Part shown: piece by piece, positions 56,375 to 64,000 of the stretch
How positions within the stretch are numbered: the first letter of the stretch is position 1
Layout: every line of letters begins with the position of its first letter
NCBI RefSeq assembly: GCF_030348945.1
Contig: NZ_JAUCEN010000002.1
Span: 3,348,001 to 3,412,000, forward strand
DNA length: 64,000 bases
Direction: 5' to 3'
From: Peribacillus sp. ACCC06369
Lineage (GTDB): Bacteria > Bacillota > Bacilli > Bacillales > DSM-1321
The notes under the pieces: generated by a model
Seen by the model: only the letters and a program-made list of their open reading frames with translations
The model's database searches: none
What the model was told of the DNA's origin: nothing
Position numbers and translations under genes: made by a program

Positions 56375-58021
56375 TCATACTAATAACGCTGCGATTTCAT
56401 CAATTTTCTTAGCGCCGAATACCACTTCTTCATCATTGATGATCATGGCCGGCACGCTCATGACTTTATATTTCTTCTTAATTTCCTGGAAATTGCTTAT
56501 ATCGACCATTTCAGCTTCAACGTTAGGGTTTTCAATCGCAATACGCTGTGCGCCAACTACAACGTCTGGACAGTAGTGACATGCCAATGAAACCATAACC
56601 TTAATGTTCGCTTTTTTACTGATTCCCTTAATTGAATTCAATACGACTGAATCCAATGCTTGACCAGGTCCGGCTAGGTTATAGATAGCCAAAATGAAGG
56701 AATTCAACTCATGGCCGCCAGGTACACCGTGGTATTTGACGCCACTGTATTCACCATTCGAATTTAAGAGGGAAACGACAGGGAACTTATCTGCATTGAT
56801 TTTTTCTTCGATTTCCTTATTTTCCCCCTTGTTGTATAACTCAAGATGAAGCTTGTCCCCCAATTCAGCAACATCCAACAAGAAGTCTCGCAATTCGACT
56901 GATTTCGGCAAACTTTCATCGACGATGGACACCAATGTTACGTCACTCTCCATCTTGCCGAAGATGCCCTTTAATTGGCCACGTAACGCATCACTTAATA
57001 AAGCGCTCTTTCCTGCTGGGACAGCGGCCTGTTCTTTTTTGGCCGGTTTTTCAACTTCAGGTTCATCTTTAATGCCTAAGCGATCTTTTTCTTCTGCAAT
57101 ATATTTACCGGCATCCGTTGCTGCAATCGCACCGTCAGATACAGCTGTGATAATCTGGCGCAAGGATTTTGGCCTTAGGTCGCCTGCCGCATATACACCA
57201 TTCACATTAGTCTTCATATCATCATCGGTGAGAATGTAACCCGCATGATCCATTTCGATATGGCCATTGAAAATCTCTGTTTTCGGCTCATAACCTATGA
57301 AAACGAATACTCCAAACGTACTGTCTTCTTCCTTCGCCTTATACTCAAATTCTTCTTTAGTCGCGTTATTGATGAAACGGGCACTTTGAATCATCCCATC
57401 TCCATATACCCCAAGGATCTCCGTATTGAATTTCACTTCAATCTTATCATTTGCCATTACCTTATCAACAATGGACGGGGCACACGAGAAGCTTGATTCA
57501 CGGGCGATGATTGTAACCTTTGTAGCAAAGCGGGTCAGGAATATAGCTTCTTCAGCGGCTGCATATCCTGCCCCGATAACGAAAACTTCCAACCCTTCAA
57601 AGAATTCGCCATCACATGTTGAACAATAAGCTACACCGCGACCAGTAAATTCCTCTTCACCTGGAAATCCTAGTGTTCTTGGAGAAGCACCCGTTGCAAT
57701 GATGACCGCGCGGGAATGGTAGTCCCCACCAAGGGTTTTAACCACTTTTACCTCACCGGAGAAATCCACGCCCGTTACATCAGCTTTGGCAAACTCAACC
57801 CCAAAATCTTCATTTTGCAGCTTCATTTCTTCAACTAACCTTGGGCCCGATATATGGCGGATACCAGGATAATTGGCTATTTCCGATGTAGTTGCAGCTT
57901 GTCCGCCGCCAGTTCCTTTTTCAAGAATAATTGTCTTTAATTTAGCTCTTCCTGCATAAACGCCTGCTGAGAGGCCTGCAGGACCACCACCAATAATTAA
58001 TAAATCATATATTTTTTTCAT
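56375..58021 (-). CDS. AhpF-like reductase: thioredoxin reductase domain fused to C-terminal glutaredoxin-like domain
   Basis: 548-aa flavoenzyme. The first 310 residues are a thioredoxin reductase (FAD site IIGGGPAGLSAGVYAGR, redox pair Cys133-Ser-Thr-Cys136 in AYCSTCDGE, NADPH site VIGAGYAAAEEA, YAAGDLRPK). An acidic/basic linker leads to a double thioredoxin-fold domain with Cys481-His-Tyr-Cys484 (SLACHYCPDVV). In classical AhpF the glutaredoxin-like domain is N-terminal; here it is C-terminal, as in the AhpF_homolog family (TIGR03143) found beside ahpC. It follows ahpC after a stem-loop and presumably reduces AhpC. Start at 58021 with AAGGAG upstream. Confidence 0.92.
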   Translation of the reverse strand: MKKIYDLLIIGGGPAGLSAGVYAGRAKLKTIILEKGTGGGQAATTSEIANYPGIRHISGPRLVEEMKLQNEDFGVEFAKADVTGVDFSGEVKVVKTLGGDYHSRAVIIATGASPRTLGFPGEEEFTGRGVAYCSTCDGEFFEGLEVFVIGAGYAAAEEAIFLTRFATKVTIIARESSFSCAPSIVDKVMANDKIEVKFNTEILGVYGDGMIQSARFINNATKEEFEYKAKEEDSTFGVFVFIGYEPKTEIFNGHIEMDHAGYILTDDDMKTNVNGVYAAGDLRPKSLRQIITAVSDGAIAATDAGKYIAEEKDRLGIKDEPEVEKPAKKEQAAVPAGKSALLSDALRGQLKGIFGKMESDVTLVSIVDESLPKSVELRDFLLDVAELGDKLHLELYNKGENKEIEEKINADKFPVVSLLNSNGEYSGVKYHGVPGGHELNSFILAIYNLAGPGQALDSVVLNSIKGISKKANIKVMVSLACHYCPDVVVGAQRIAIENPNVEAEMVDISNFQEIKKKYKVMSVPAMIINDEEVVFGAKKIDEIAALLV

Positions 58022-58074
58022 TTTTGTTCTCCTTGCTGAATGATAATGTCTGCTAAACTGATTATTTCGACATA

Positions 58075-58110
58075 CAAAAGGCACTTATTTTAGGTAAGTG
58101 CCTTTTGTCA
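58075..58110 (-). terminator. Stem-loop between ahpC and the AhpF-like gene
   Basis: Perfect 14-bp stem ACAAAAGGCACTTA with a 7-nt loop. Only TTTTG follows, so it may be a partial terminator or attenuator that lowers reductase relative to AhpC. Confidence 0.75.
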
Positions 58111-58199
58111 TTAAATCTTGTCGGACGAATTGTCCCAGTAATCGTAATCAATTGCTGGATATACCCTTTAACTGAAGAAAGGGATCATCCCATTAAAAA

Positions 58200-58763
58200 T
58201 TAAAGTTTACCTACAAGGTCCAGGCTTGGTTCAAGAGTAGCTTCACCTGGAGTCCATTTTGCAGGGCAAACTTTATCTCCGTGTTCTGCTACGAATTGTG
58301 CAGCTTGAACTTTTCTTACTAGTTCTTCTGCATTACGGCCAATCCCTAAGTCATTAATTTCATATGCTTTAATTTGTCCTTCTGGATTTACAATGAAAGT
58401 TCCACGTAGAGCCAATCCATCTTCTTCAATCAATACACCGAATTGACGGGATAAAACGTTTGCTGGGTCAGCTAACATTGGATATTGAATTCTACCGATT
58501 GTATCAGTAGCATCAGCCCATCCTTTGTGGCTGAAATGAGTATCTGTTGATACTGAGTAAACTTCACAACCAATTTCCTTGAATGTTTCGTAGTTATCTT
58601 GAAGATCAGCTAATTCAGTTGGACATACGAATGAAAAGTCAGCTGGGTAGAAAAAGAATACTGCCCATTTTCCTTTAACATCTTCAAGTGTAACTTCTTT
58701 GAATTCTCCTGCATGGTAAGCTTGTACTTTAAAATCTTCTACTTGTTTATTGATCAATGACAT
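58200..58763 (-). CDS. ahpC: Alkyl hydroperoxide reductase subunit C (peroxiredoxin)
   Basis: 187-aa typical 2-Cys peroxiredoxin, reducing H2O2 and organic peroxides. Peroxidatic Cys47 in DFSFVCPTEL and resolving Cys166 in DKVCPAKW. The start at 58763 has GGAGGAATTTATT before it. A sigma-A promoter covered by a PerR box precedes the gene. The electron donor is probably the AhpF-like enzyme encoded next. Confidence 0.97.
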   Translation of the reverse strand: MSLINKQVEDFKVQAYHAGEFKEVTLEDVKGKWAVFFFYPADFSFVCPTELADLQDNYETFKEIGCEVYSVSTDTHFSHKGWADATDTIGRIQYPMLADPANVLSRQFGVLIEEDGLALRGTFIVNPEGQIKAYEINDLGIGRNAEELVRKVQAAQFVAEHGDKVCPAKWTPGEATLEPSLDLVGKL

Positions 58764-58805
58764 AATAAATTCCTCCAATTAGCTATTTTTTTTATATGCT
58801 CCTGT

Positions 58806-58820
58806 TTATAATAATTATTA
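58806..58820. promoter_or_regulatory. PerR box of ahpC
   Basis: TTATAATAATTATTA matches the PerR consensus TTATAATNATTATAA with one mismatch and overlaps the -10 hexamer. It implies derepression by peroxide. Confidence 0.7.
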
Positions 58821-58836
58821 AATAGAAACTAGTCAA
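58808..58836 (-). promoter_or_regulatory. sigma-A promoter of ahpC
   Basis: Minus strand TTGACT, 17 nt, TATTAT, about 50 nt before the start codon. The remaining gap to 59138 is AT-rich with nothing else recognisable. Confidence 0.75.
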
Positions 58837-59138
58837 TAAATATACCTTAATAATTTTTAAGTTCACAAATTAGTCACAGTTTTTATATTGATATAAATTA
58901 AATATTTTTAAAAACCCATAGTACTTCAAAATAGCATTTTTAACACATTTCCGATGTTATTTCAAGGTTTAAAATAAGACGCATGCTCATTATTTCGAAA
59001 GATGATACCATCCCCTTTTCAATCAAATAAAAATATCCAAATGAGAATCAATAGTCGTTTGCAAATAAATGGGTAGGTGATTCTTTTATATCATTGCCAT
59101 ATTTTCCCTAGAAAATTCTTGATACAGGATTTCAGCAA

Positions 59139-59170
59139 AAAAAATACGAACCGTCACGGCTCGTATCTTA
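59139..59170 (-). terminator. Terminator after the superoxide dismutase gene
   Basis: AATACGAACCG-TCA-CGGCTCGTATT type stem with T-runs (TTTTTTTT) after it on the minus strand. Confidence 0.82.
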
Positions 59171-59205
59171 AATTGGTTCCCCTAAACATTCCTGGATTTT
59201 ATCAG

Positions 59206-60081
59206 TTATTGTTTTTTCCAAATCAGCTTCTTCGCTTCCGTGAACCTTACGGCCGTTTGCGGCCAGTTTACAACGTCCCACCATTTGTCCACATAGGCTG
59301 CCCGATTATTTTTATATTGTAGGTAATAAGCATGTTCCCATACATCAAGAACAAGGATTGGAATCGTATCCCACTGGGTCAAAACCATATGCAATTCCGA
59401 TTGAAGTATTTCTAGCCGCCACGCACGTGGAGCCCAGACTAATATCGCCCAGCCAACACCTTCTACCTGTTTGGCCGCTTCACTAAAATGACTTTTAAAA
59501 GCTGCAAAGCTTCCAAAATCCTTTTCAATCTGTTTAAGTAAATCTCCCTTTGGCTGTCCGCCTCCTCCTGGAATCATCACTTCCCAAAAAAGCGTATGGA
59601 GATAATGGCCTGACCCATGAAAGGCTGCTTCCTTTTCCCAATGTTTCAACAAGGAGAAATCTTTCGTTTCCCTCGCTTTTTTCATCATCAATTCCGCTTT
59701 ATTCAGCCCATCGACATATGCTTGATGATGCTTATCATGGTGCAGATACATGATCTCCCTTGAAATCGTCGGTTCCAACGCATCATAGGCATAAGGTAAC
59801 GGCGGAAGTGTATGCTTCCCAATCGGGACTGATTGCCTATCCTGTATATTGAATTCTCTAGCGAGTTCTTCAATTTCTTCATAGACCCGAGCCATCTCTT
59901 CTTCAATCAGGACCATATCCTCATAATCCATTTCTTCCTCATCCATATCTTTTGTCAACTGGGAAAGCCGTTCAATATTTGATAACACTGACGAATCGGT
60001 GATATCGATCTTCTCAAGATATTCCATGACTCCATCAACCCAATCACTTACCTCTTTAGCATAATCTCTAACATCAGACAT
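59206..60081 (-). CDS. sodF: Fe/Mn-type superoxide dismutase with N-terminal extension
   Basis: 291-aa enzyme. Residues 1 to about 85 form an acidic, probably helical extension (MDEEEMDYEDMVLIEEEMARVYEEIEE); the catalytic domain follows from KHTLPPLPYAYDALEP. Metal ligands are visible as His in HHDKHHQAYVDG, His in FHGSGHYLHTLFW, and Asp and His in DVWEHAYYLQY. The extended form resembles B. subtilis SodF rather than the standard 200-residue SodA. Metal preference cannot be read with certainty. It is a single gene between ypuI and ahpC, here away from its B. subtilis position. Confidence 0.86.
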   Translation of the reverse strand: MSDVRDYAKEVSDWVDGVMEYLEKIDITDSSVLSNIERLSQLTKDMDEEEMDYEDMVLIEEEMARVYEEIEELAREFNIQDRQSVPIGKHTLPPLPYAYDALEPTISREIMYLHHDKHHQAYVDGLNKAELMMKKARETKDFSLLKHWEKEAAFHGSGHYLHTLFWEVMIPGGGGQPKGDLLKQIEKDFGSFAAFKSHFSEAAKQVEGVGWAILVWAPRAWRLEILQSELHMVLTQWDTIPILVLDVWEHAYYLQYKNNRAAYVDKWWDVVNWPQTAVRFTEAKKLIWKKQ

Positions 60082-60164
60082 CTTTCAACCTCCTCTTAAC
60101 CCTCATGCACATAATCATCAAAGTATTCTATGTTTCGATTAAGCGGAGATTCCATTTATAAATA

Positions 60165-60197
60165 AAAAAACAGCTAGGCCTATTAAGCCTGGCTGTT
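60165..60197 (-). terminator. Terminator after ypuI
   Basis: AAACAGCCAGGC pairs with GCCTAGCTGTTT (one mismatch) and seven T follow on the minus strand. It closes the scpA-scpB-unknown-ypuI transcription unit. Confidence 0.87.
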
Positions 60198-60201
60198 TCC
60201 T

Positions 60202-60690
60202 TTATCTTGACTGTAACATTTTCGTCCGGTAATCCGTTTCATAAAACTCCAATTCTTCACGCATGGTCTGGAATCCACTTTCCACGGCCTTCAGAATGGT
60301 TATTATGCTGTCTGGCACACTTTGGTGAAATTTAATCGAGTTTTTTCCTGTATAGGCAGATCTGCTGTCCTCAAACCACCGATCCGATTTTGGGGAAAAG
60401 TATTCTTCGATACATTGATGATAAACCCTATAAAGCGTCTTTTCAGCTGCAGCTTTATTAAAAACATCATTTTTAAGAACGATTTGGCAAGCCTCCAAGC
60501 CCTCTTCACAACTTACAAGCATTCTTCTTAAACTAGAAAGGATCCCTTTATAATAAGTTTCATCCCCGCTTTTTTCCTCTTGCAGCTTAGTATAGGTCGT
60601 CTCATTTATAAATTCCTCTAGCTGAGCCACTGTTGTTTCCAAAAAGCCTTTTACATCCTCAAGCTGAGATTTAACCAATGTATTCCCCAA
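60202..60690 (-). CDS. ypuI: YpuI-like protein (DUF3907)
   Basis: 162-aa soluble protein conserved in spore-forming Bacillaceae. KALYRVYHQCIEEYFSPKSD-type sequence (here TLYRVYHQCIEEYFSPKSDR) and SRSAYTGKNSIKFHQSVP, with the terminal ELEFYETDYRTKM, identify it. A longer frame begins at an ATG at 60738, but a TTG at 60690 has a perfect GAGGAGGG ribosome site 7 nt upstream and gives the family length. Function unknown. Confidence 0.85.
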   Translation of the reverse strand: MGNTLVKSQLEDVKGFLETTVAQLEEFINETTYTKLQEEKSGDETYYKGILSSLRRMLVSCEEGLEACQIVLKNDVFNKAAAEKTLYRVYHQCIEEYFSPKSDRWFEDSRSAYTGKNSIKFHQSVPDSIITILKAVESGFQTMREELEFYETDYRTKMLQSR

Positions 60691-60712
60691 CCGTGAACCC
60701 TCCTCAAAATGA

Positions 60713-61129
60713 TTAAGATTGAATATAATAGTCAACATGTGATTCTATATCATATGGTTTAGCTTGGTCAATAGATATAAACACTTTCTCCAATTTTTCA
60801 AAATCTATATTTTCAAAATAACCGGCTAGCTCTTTTTCTGCATTTATATATACACGTTTTCGGTTAACCAGGCTCGGGTCTTTGAGCAGACAGACCATTG
60901 CAATGATATCAGCCATATAAATATCTCTCTTAGAACTTTTGAATAGCGGATTGGCGGGATAAGGAGTCCAACGAGTGACCATCTCATCAAAATAACGAAG
61001 ATACAGTACATTCAGCGTCTTTTCTTCTCCATCCTTTATGTATTCTATAACGGATCGGTTAAAAAATTCCTCCGGCGAATTTGGCTTTTCTTTTTCAAGG
61101 CCAAATCCATTGCATGCTACAATTTGCAC
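60713..61129 (-). CDS. Conserved-looking protein of unknown function in the scp operon
   Basis: 138-aa soluble protein that I do not recognise. It has no membrane segment or signal peptide. Features include VLYLRYFDEMVTRWTPYPANPLFKSSKRDIYMADI and YINAEKELAGYFENIDFEKLEKVFISIDQ. A GTG start at 61129 with GGGGGG 7 nt upstream is more plausible than the ATG at 61150, which has no ribosome site and sits right after a TATAAT-like sequence. It is 55 nt after scpB and 22 nt before ypuI, so it belongs to their operon. B. subtilis has no gene here that I recall. Confidence 0.6.
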   Translation of the reverse strand: MQIVACNGFGLEKEKPNSPEEFFNRSVIEYIKDGEEKTLNVLYLRYFDEMVTRWTPYPANPLFKSSKRDIYMADIIAMVCLLKDPSLVNRKRVYINAEKELAGYFENIDFEKLEKVFISIDQAKPYDIESHVDYYIQS

Positions 61130-61184
61130 CCGCAATCCCCCCGCATTCATTTTTTTCTATATTATCACAATTTAAAGAAAAATG

Positions 61185-61766
61185 TTATTCGATTGTTTGC
61201 TGAAATTTTTCAAAAAACAGATCTGCTTCACCATTTTCAAAGCTATCATCCGAATTATCGGCGAGCGGCGGTAATTCATCAATGGAATTCAGGCCGAAGT
61301 AATCCAAAAACTCTTTTGTTGTCCCATATAAATAAGCCCGGCCGGAACCTTCAGCACGTCCGACCTCTTTTATTAAGACTTTAGTGACAAGTGTATGGAT
61401 GGGGCGGTCCGTTTTGACACCGCGAATTTCATCAATTTCAGCTCTGGTAATCGGCTGCTTATAGGCAATGATTGCGAGTGTTTCCAAAGCGGCCTGGGAC
61501 AAACCTTGAGTGTTTGATGTTTCCACTAGTCTTTTCAAGTAATCCGAGTGTTCTTTTTTTGTCGTCATTTGATAAACACCCGCTATTTCGATCACCTGAA
61601 TCCCGCGTACATCCGATAAATATTCTTCCTTTAAACTTTCAACGATGTCCGTTGCTTGATATTCCGTAATTTCAAGGACAGAGGCAATTTGTTTGACGGA
61701 GAGTCCTTCATCTCCTGCAGCAAACAATAATGCCTCAAGAATCCCTTTCCAATTAATAACTTCCAA
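61185..61766 (-). CDS. scpB: Segregation and condensation protein B
   Basis: 193-aa winged-helix (kite) subunit of the SMC-ScpAB condensin complex. ILEALLFAAGDEGLSVKQIA and LSQAALETLAIIAYKQPITRAEIDEIRGV are the hallmark stretches. It overlaps scpA by 14 nt, so both are translated together. Confidence 0.96.
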   Translation of the reverse strand: MEVINWKGILEALLFAAGDEGLSVKQIASVLEITEYQATDIVESLKEEYLSDVRGIQVIEIAGVYQMTTKKEHSDYLKRLVETSNTQGLSQAALETLAIIAYKQPITRAEIDEIRGVKTDRPIHTLVTKVLIKEVGRAEGSGRAYLYGTTKEFLDYFGLNSIDELPPLADNSDDSFENGEADLFFEKFQQTIE

Positions 61767-62520
61767 CTGGCTCTACACCTTCCTTAGCAGCAATCATGAT
61801 TTCCGAAAAATTATCTTCCTGTTCAACAATGATTTCATTTAGTTTCATAAGTTCCAGCACCGCCATAAAAGTGACGACGATATGCTCTTTAACCGGAAGC
61901 GAAAACAGTTCAAAGAAACTTTTCTTCCCTTTAATTGATTGTAACTCAATCATGATTTCATCCATTCGTTTTTCTATCGAGATCTCTTGTTTCGTTACTT
62001 TCGTATAAAGCGGCTTTTGTATTTTTTGCCTTCGCAGCAGTTTTTGCAGAGCTCCCAACATATCGTATAGACTTATGTTCAACTCTTGTTTATCACTTTC
62101 CGCTTCTTTAACATATACAGATAAATCACTTGGGGGTTTAGTGAACATCAAGCTGCGTTCTTCTTCCATCCCTTTAAATTCTTCAGCTGCATACTTATAC
62201 TTTTTATATTCTAATAGTTTCTCCACAAGCTCATCCCGTGGATCTTCTTCAAATATTTCCCCATCTTCATCAACCAATTGTTCATCTTCATGTTTTGGCA
62301 GCAACATTTTACTCTTGATGGCAAGCAGTGTTGCAGCCATCACCAGATATTCACTGGCCACATCCAATTCCAGGTGCTGCATCGTATGGATGTACCCAAG
62401 GTATTGATCTGTAATATCAGCCATCGGAATATCGTAGATGTCTATTTCCAGGCGATTAATCAAATGCAGGAGTAAATCCATCGGACCTTCGAAAGCGTCA
62501 ATTTTTATATTATAACCCAT
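61753..62520 (-). CDS. scpA: Segregation and condensation protein A
   Basis: 255-aa kleisin subunit that bridges the SMC heads and binds ScpB. YNIKIDAFEGPMDLLLHLINRLEIDIYDIP is the conserved N-terminal SMC-neck-binding part; the acidic middle (DEDGEIFEEDPRDEL) is the ScpB-binding linker; the C-terminal winged helix follows. First gene of the operon with a sigma-A promoter upstream. Confidence 0.96.
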   Translation of the reverse strand: MGYNIKIDAFEGPMDLLLHLINRLEIDIYDIPMADITDQYLGYIHTMQHLELDVASEYLVMAATLLAIKSKMLLPKHEDEQLVDEDGEIFEEDPRDELVEKLLEYKKYKYAAEEFKGMEEERSLMFTKPPSDLSVYVKEAESDKQELNISLYDMLGALQKLLRRQKIQKPLYTKVTKQEISIEKRMDEIMIELQSIKGKKSFFELFSLPVKEHIVVTFMAVLELMKLNEIIVEQEDNFSEIMIAAKEGVEPVGSY

Positions 62521-62545
62521 TAAATTACCCCATTTAAATCTAATT

Positions 62546-62560
62546 GGCCTATAATAGGCC
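62546..62560. repeat. Palindrome in the scpA leader
   Basis: GGCCTATAATAGGCC, perfect 15-nt palindrome between the scpA promoter and its start codon, located about 15 nt after the expected transcription start. It could be an operator. Confidence 0.55.
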
Positions 62561-62578
62561 TATTTCTTTCACTAATCA

Positions 62579-62607
62579 AGTATAGTGGATTGCCGCCCTT
62601 TATCCAA
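62579..62607 (-). promoter_or_regulatory. sigma-A promoter of scpA operon
   Basis: Minus strand TTGGAT, 17 nt, TATACT, about 60 nt before the scpA start codon. Confidence 0.65.
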
Positions 62608-62738
62608 TAATAATAATTTCCAGACCTTAGAAAAGTTCTTAAAAGGGATTTGCGATAAATGGGTCGATGCCCAATCACATTCTAAAATCCAACATAACCT
62701 AGAAATGTAAGAATAGCAGAACAAAGGAGGTACTCATT

Positions 62739-62831
62739 ATGGGTGCAGGTGGTTTTGGAAACGGCGGCGGATTCGCGTTTATCGTAGTATTGTTCATTTT
62801 ATTAGTTATCGTCGGTGCTTCTTGGTGTTAA
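62739..62831 (+). CDS. YjcZ-family sporulation microprotein
   Basis: 30-aa peptide: a Gly-rich head (MGAGGFGNGGGFAF) and one membrane segment (IVVLFILLVIVGASW) with a C-terminal Cys. The FxLIVVLFILLIIVG pattern is that of the YjcZ family found in spore formers, mostly expressed in the forespore. An AAAGGAGG ribosome site precedes the ATG and a terminator follows. It is in a plus-strand pocket between scpA and ypuF. Confidence 0.88.
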   Translation: MGAGGFGNGGGFAFIVVLFILLVIVGASWC

Positions 62832-62844
62832 TGGAAGACTGATG

Positions 62845-62876
62845 AATCAAGCTGATTGCCTTGCAATCGGCTTTCT
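62845..62876 (+). terminator. Terminator after the YjcZ-type gene
   Basis: AGCTGATTGC-CTT-GCAATCGGCT followed by TTCTTTATTTT. Confidence 0.78.
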
Positions 62877-62994
62877 TTATTTTCCAAGAAAAAATTCTAT
62901 GCTAAACTTAGAGGGTATACATGGCGGGTGTTAAGCTATGGAAAAGGCTTTTTTCCTTACTTAGAGATTCCATCAAACAAAAGGGGTGCTCCTA

Positions 62995-63531
62995 TTGAAT
63001 TACGCGGAAGACTACCTTTCTTTCCTTGTCCATTTCCATGGGACAAGGGATTACTTCGAATGTCATGAAATTCTTGAAGAATATTGGAAGGAAACCGCTC
63101 CAAAAGAGCGTGACTCGCATTGGGTCGGGCTCATACAAATTGCGGTTGCCCTGTACCATGACCGCAGGGGAAACAAAAAAGGGGCTGCAAGGACCCTGGC
63201 TAAAGCCCTGGCAATTCTCCACACTAAAAAGGCCGAGCTCCTGAAGTTGGGGCTCGATCCAGAAGAACTGTTCAAAATGCTCGAGGACACACATGAACGA
63301 ATGTTATCCCAAAAGCCATATGAAAGCATAAATCTTCCGATAGCGGATCAAGGGTTGATCGAACAATGCCAATCCATGTGTTTGCACGAAGGGTACATAT
63401 GGGGCGCAGGTAGCAACATGGCTAATTCATCAATAGTTGATAAGCATCTAATGCGCGACCGTTCAGATGTCATTTCAGAAAGGGCTCGTCAGCTATCCCT
63501 TCGAAAAACAAGAATGGAGGACCGCCCTTAA
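62995..63531 (+). CDS. ypuF: DUF309 protein YpuF
   Basis: 178-aa soluble helical protein of the DUF309 family. The hallmark is HGTRDYFECHEILEEYWKE near the N-terminus, plus HWVGLIQIAVALYHDRRGN. TTG at 62995 is chosen because AAGGGG lies 8 nt upstream; a GTG at 62986 would overlap that site. B. subtilis ypuF has the same place, next to scpA and ribT, but is on the same strand as scpA there; here it is on the opposite strand to scpA and converges with ribT. Function unknown. Confidence 0.87.
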   Translation: MNYAEDYLSFLVHFHGTRDYFECHEILEEYWKETAPKERDSHWVGLIQIAVALYHDRRGNKKGAARTLAKALAILHTKKAELLKLGLDPEELFKMLEDTHERMLSQKPYESINLPIADQGLIEQCQSMCLHEGYIWGAGSNMANSSIVDKHLMRDRSDVISERARQLSLRKTRMEDRP

Positions 63532-63543
63532 AGGTGGTCCTCC
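63514..63543. terminator. Stem-loop between ypuF and ribT
   Basis: GGAGGACCGCCC-TTAA-AGGTGGTCCTCC, overlapping the ypuF stop codon. No strong T-run follows on either side, so its strength as a terminator is uncertain. Confidence 0.6.
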
Positions 63544-63558
63544 ATTCAACTTTCATAT

Positions 63559-63930
<372 letters not shown>

Positions 63931-64000
63931 TTATTATCTACCTGTTTCAAATAATTCGCTTTGAATAATAATCCTCACATATAACATTTCCATCATACAT

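Overview
The window is a core-chromosome segment of a spore-forming, low-GC Gram-positive bacterium of the family Bacillaceae. Sporulation and germination genes (spoIVA, ypeB-sleB, spmA-spmB, dacB), the TRAP gene mtrB, prsW, sigX-rsiX, resABCDE and a gene order matching the aroC-to-ribT interval of Bacillus subtilis support this. A Peribacillus/Bacillus simplex-like genus is a guess. Almost every gene lies on the minus strand. Plus-strand genes are ypzI, fer, serA, a YjcZ-type microprotein and ypuF. No tRNA, rRNA, CRISPR array or prophage was seen.

Layout: 1-9155 holds aroB(partial)-aroC, cheR, ndk, the menaquinone block hepT-menG-hepS, mtrB-folE, hbs and spoIVA. 9387-10323 is yphF-yphE. 10531-18140 is an accessory island between yphE and gpsA: an intact IS1182-type element, putrescine aminotransferase (patA), a sigma-54 activator, a decayed permease and a PuuP-like putrescine importer. 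18538-26052 returns to conserved order (gpsA, der, yphA, ypzI, fni, ypfD, plsC, cmk). 26244-36628 has ypfB, a ypfA remnant, ypeB-sleB, prsW, asparaginase, ypdA, gudB, mecB, a CarH/LitR-like B12 photoreceptor gene and ypbG-ypbF. 36763-37036 is an IS end remnant. 37057-44442 is ypbE-ypbD-recS-ypbB, fer, ribU with its FMN riboswitch, and serA. 44523-53607 is rsiX-sigX, resE-D-C-B-A and rluB. 53924-63903 is spmB-spmA-dacB, an AhpF-like reductase with ahpC, a superoxide dismutase, ypuI, an unknown gene, scpB-scpA, a YjcZ microprotein, ypuF and ribT.

Most notable signals: (1) patA and puuP each have a sigma-54 promoter with the same palindromic upstream site at nearly the same distance (about 58 bp), indicating a compact putrescine regulon run by the neighbouring activator. 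(2) The IS has 16-bp terminal inverted repeats and is flanked by an exact 18-bp duplication of a terminator hairpin; its 270-bp GC-rich, structured non-coding end recurs alone at 36763-37036, again next to a terminator hairpin. (3) The MerR-type regulator keeps the Trp, Glu-His and His residues of the CarH photoreceptor. (4) Sequence-level regulatory sites include a Fur box on the fer promoter, a PerR box on ahpC, a sigma-X promoter on sigX, and CcpA cre sites near gudB and serA. All functional statements rest on reading the sequence and on family knowledge; no searches were run.
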